Source: Pseudomonas reactans (GTDB lineage Bacteria; Pseudomonadota; Gammaproteobacteria; Pseudomonadales; Pseudomonadaceae). Taken from it: a stretch of DNA of 64,000 nt. Location: contig NZ_JACAPG010000003.1 of NCBI RefSeq assembly GCF_013385825.1, positions 141,481 to 205,480 on the forward strand, given 5' to 3'. How positions within the stretch are numbered: position 1 is the stretch's first letter; each line of letters starts with the position of its first letter. The position numbers were made by a program, and so were the translations under genes. The notes below the pieces were generated by a model. It saw only the letters and a list, made by a program, of their open reading frames with translations, made no database searches and was not told the DNA's origin. This document shows, piece by piece, positions 62,938 to 64,000 of the stretch.

Positions 62938-64000
62938 ATGAGCCACCCCTCGCAATTCACTTTGCTGCGCACACGGCGTTTCCTGCCGTTCTTCATTACC
63001 CAGTTGCTGGGCGCGTTCAACGACAACATCTTCAAGCAATCGCTGATCCTCGCCATTCTCTACAAGCTCACCATTGACGGTGACCGCTCCATTTGGGTCA
63101 ACCTCTGCGCCTTGCTGTTTATCCTTCCGTTCTTCCTGTTTTCGGCGTTGGCCGGGCAGTTTGGCGAGAAATTCAATAAGGATGCGTTGATCCGCGCGAT
63201 CAAGATCGGCGAGATCGTGATCATGGCCGTGGGCGCGACGGGCTTCCTCACCAACCACCTGGAATTGATGCTGCTGGCGCTGTTTGCCATGGGCACACAC
63301 TCGGCGCTGTTCGGGCCGGTGAAGTATTCGATCATGCCCCAGGCCCTACACGAAGATGAGCTGGTAGGCGGCAACGGCCTGGTGGAGATGGGCACGTTCC
63401 TGGCGATCCTGGCCGGGACCATTGGCGCCGGGATCATGATGTCGTCCACCCATTACGCGCCGGTGGTGTCGGTGGCGATCGTCGGCGTGGCGGTGCTGGG
63501 TTACCTGGCCAGCCGTAGCATTCCACGGGCGGCGGCGTCGACCCCTGGGTTGCGCCTGAACTGGAACATTTTCAGCGAATCCTGGGCCACCCTGCGTTTG
63601 GGCCTGGGGCAGACGCCTGCTGTGTCGCGTTCCATCGTCGGTAACTCTTGGTTCTGGTTTGTCGGTGCGATCTACCTGACGCAGATCCCGGCCTACGCCA
63701 AGGAATGGTTGTACGGTGACGAAACCGTGGTGACGCTGATCCTCACCGTGTTTTCGGTGGGTATCGCGCTCGGCTCGATGCTCTGCGAAAAACTTTCCGG
63801 GCGTAAGGTGGAAATCGGCCTGGTGCCGTTCGGTTCATTCGGCCTGACCGTGTTTGGCCTGCTGCTGTGGTGGCACTCAGGGGGCTTCCCGCAGAACGTG
63901 CAGGCCAACGACTGGCTCGCCGTGCTCAGCTACGGCCAGGCCTGGTGGGTGCTGATCGATATCCTTGGCCTGGGCGTGTTTGGCGGCTTTTATATCGTGC
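62938..64000 (+). CDS. MFS lysophospholipid transporter/acyltransferase, 5' part
   Basis: The frame is open from ATG 62938 to the end of the window, 354 codons. The N-terminal MFS part resembles LplT: RFLPFFITQLLGAFNDNIFKQSLI is the family start, and FGPVKYSIMPQAL with GGNGLVEMGTFLAILAGTI are typical. LplT flips lysophospholipids inward for re-acylation. In many pseudomonads this domain is fused to a PlsC acyltransferase; the C-terminal part is outside the window, so fusion cannot be decided. Confidence 0.93.
   Translation, partial: MSHPSQFTLLRTRRFLPFFITQLLGAFNDNIFKQSLILAILYKLTIDGDRSIWVNLCALLFILPFFLFSALAGQFGEKFNKDALIRAIKIGEIVIMAVGATGFLTNHLELMLLALFAMGTHSALFGPVKYSIMPQALHEDELVGGNGLVEMGTFLAILAGTIGAGIMMSSTHYAPVVSVAIVGVAVLGYLASRSIPRAAASTPGLRLNWNIFSESWATLRLGLGQTPAVSRSIVGNSWFWFVGAIYLTQIPAYAKEWLYGDETVVTLILTVFSVGIALGSMLCEKLSGRKVEIGLVPFGSFGLTVFGLLLWWHSGGFPQNVQANDWLAVLSYGQAWWVLIDILGLGVFGGFYIV

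Overview
The window is chromosomal DNA from a fluorescent Pseudomonas, most likely the P. fluorescens group. The evidence is GC-rich coding sequence with Pseudomonas gene order (fabB-fabA-hybrid kinase ... gpsA-DUF4389-sixA-acyl-CoA ligase-thioesterase; fadE-transglutaminase-GST-ABC transporter) and several 83-84 bp REPIN-type repeats beginning TGTAGGAGCC. Gene densities, operon overlaps (ATGA) and ribosome binding sites are those of ordinary core genome except for one island.

Layout. 1-6.3 kb: end of a chemoreceptor, a 1187-residue beta-propeller/Ig-like protein, and the anaerobic unsaturated fatty acid genes fabB and fabA. 6.3-11.3 kb: an apparent operon reading TonB receptor, periplasmic binding protein, hybrid sensor kinase. 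11.4-17.3 kb: gpsA, DUF4389, sixA, an AMP-forming acyl ligase, a hotdog thioesterase and two alpha/beta hydrolases. 17.3-30.4 kb: DUF4892 protein with an 18-codon leader, AI-2E-family permease, a two-component system, pyrF, two oxidoreductases, a MocR regulator, an HBM-type chemoreceptor, a hydrolase, and two copies of a tRNA-Glu/tRNA-Gly pair. 30.4-36.1 kb: accessory-looking LuxR regulator, polyamine-type binding protein, small protein, MocR regulator and a divergent ferredoxin reductase-M24 metallopeptidase fusion. 36.1-45.6 kb: secreted M20 dipeptidase, a self-contained TonB system (exbD-tonB-receptor-exbB) followed by a secreted phospholipase D-like protein, then a GNAT and a Tat-type PhoD phosphatase. 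45.7-47.9 kb: AlaX editing protein, LysR regulator, PA2817-family protein.

47.9-53.5 kb is a 5.5 kb genomic island, visibly more AT-rich, bounded by a 25 bp exact direct repeat (47913-47937 and 53437-53461). It sits in the rho-independent terminator of fadE, just upstream of the PA2817-family gene. It carries a truncated tyrosine integrase, an AbiJ-like putative abortive-infection protein, a small gene broken by a 31 bp tandem duplication, a frameshifted serine resolvase, an orphan Rap1a/Tai-type immunity protein and an unrecognised membrane protein. It looks like a decaying defence/competition islet and is the most interesting part of the window.

53.5-64 kb returns to core genome: fadE, transglutaminase-like protein, GST, YadG/YadH-type ABC exporter, TetR-MFS divergent pair, cupin, TDT-family transporter, and the start of an MFS/lysophospholipid transporter cut by the window edge. 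Lipid metabolism recurs (fabA/fabB, gpsA, acyl ligase, thioesterase, fadE, lysophospholipid transporter). No CRISPR array, rRNA or complete insertion sequence was seen.
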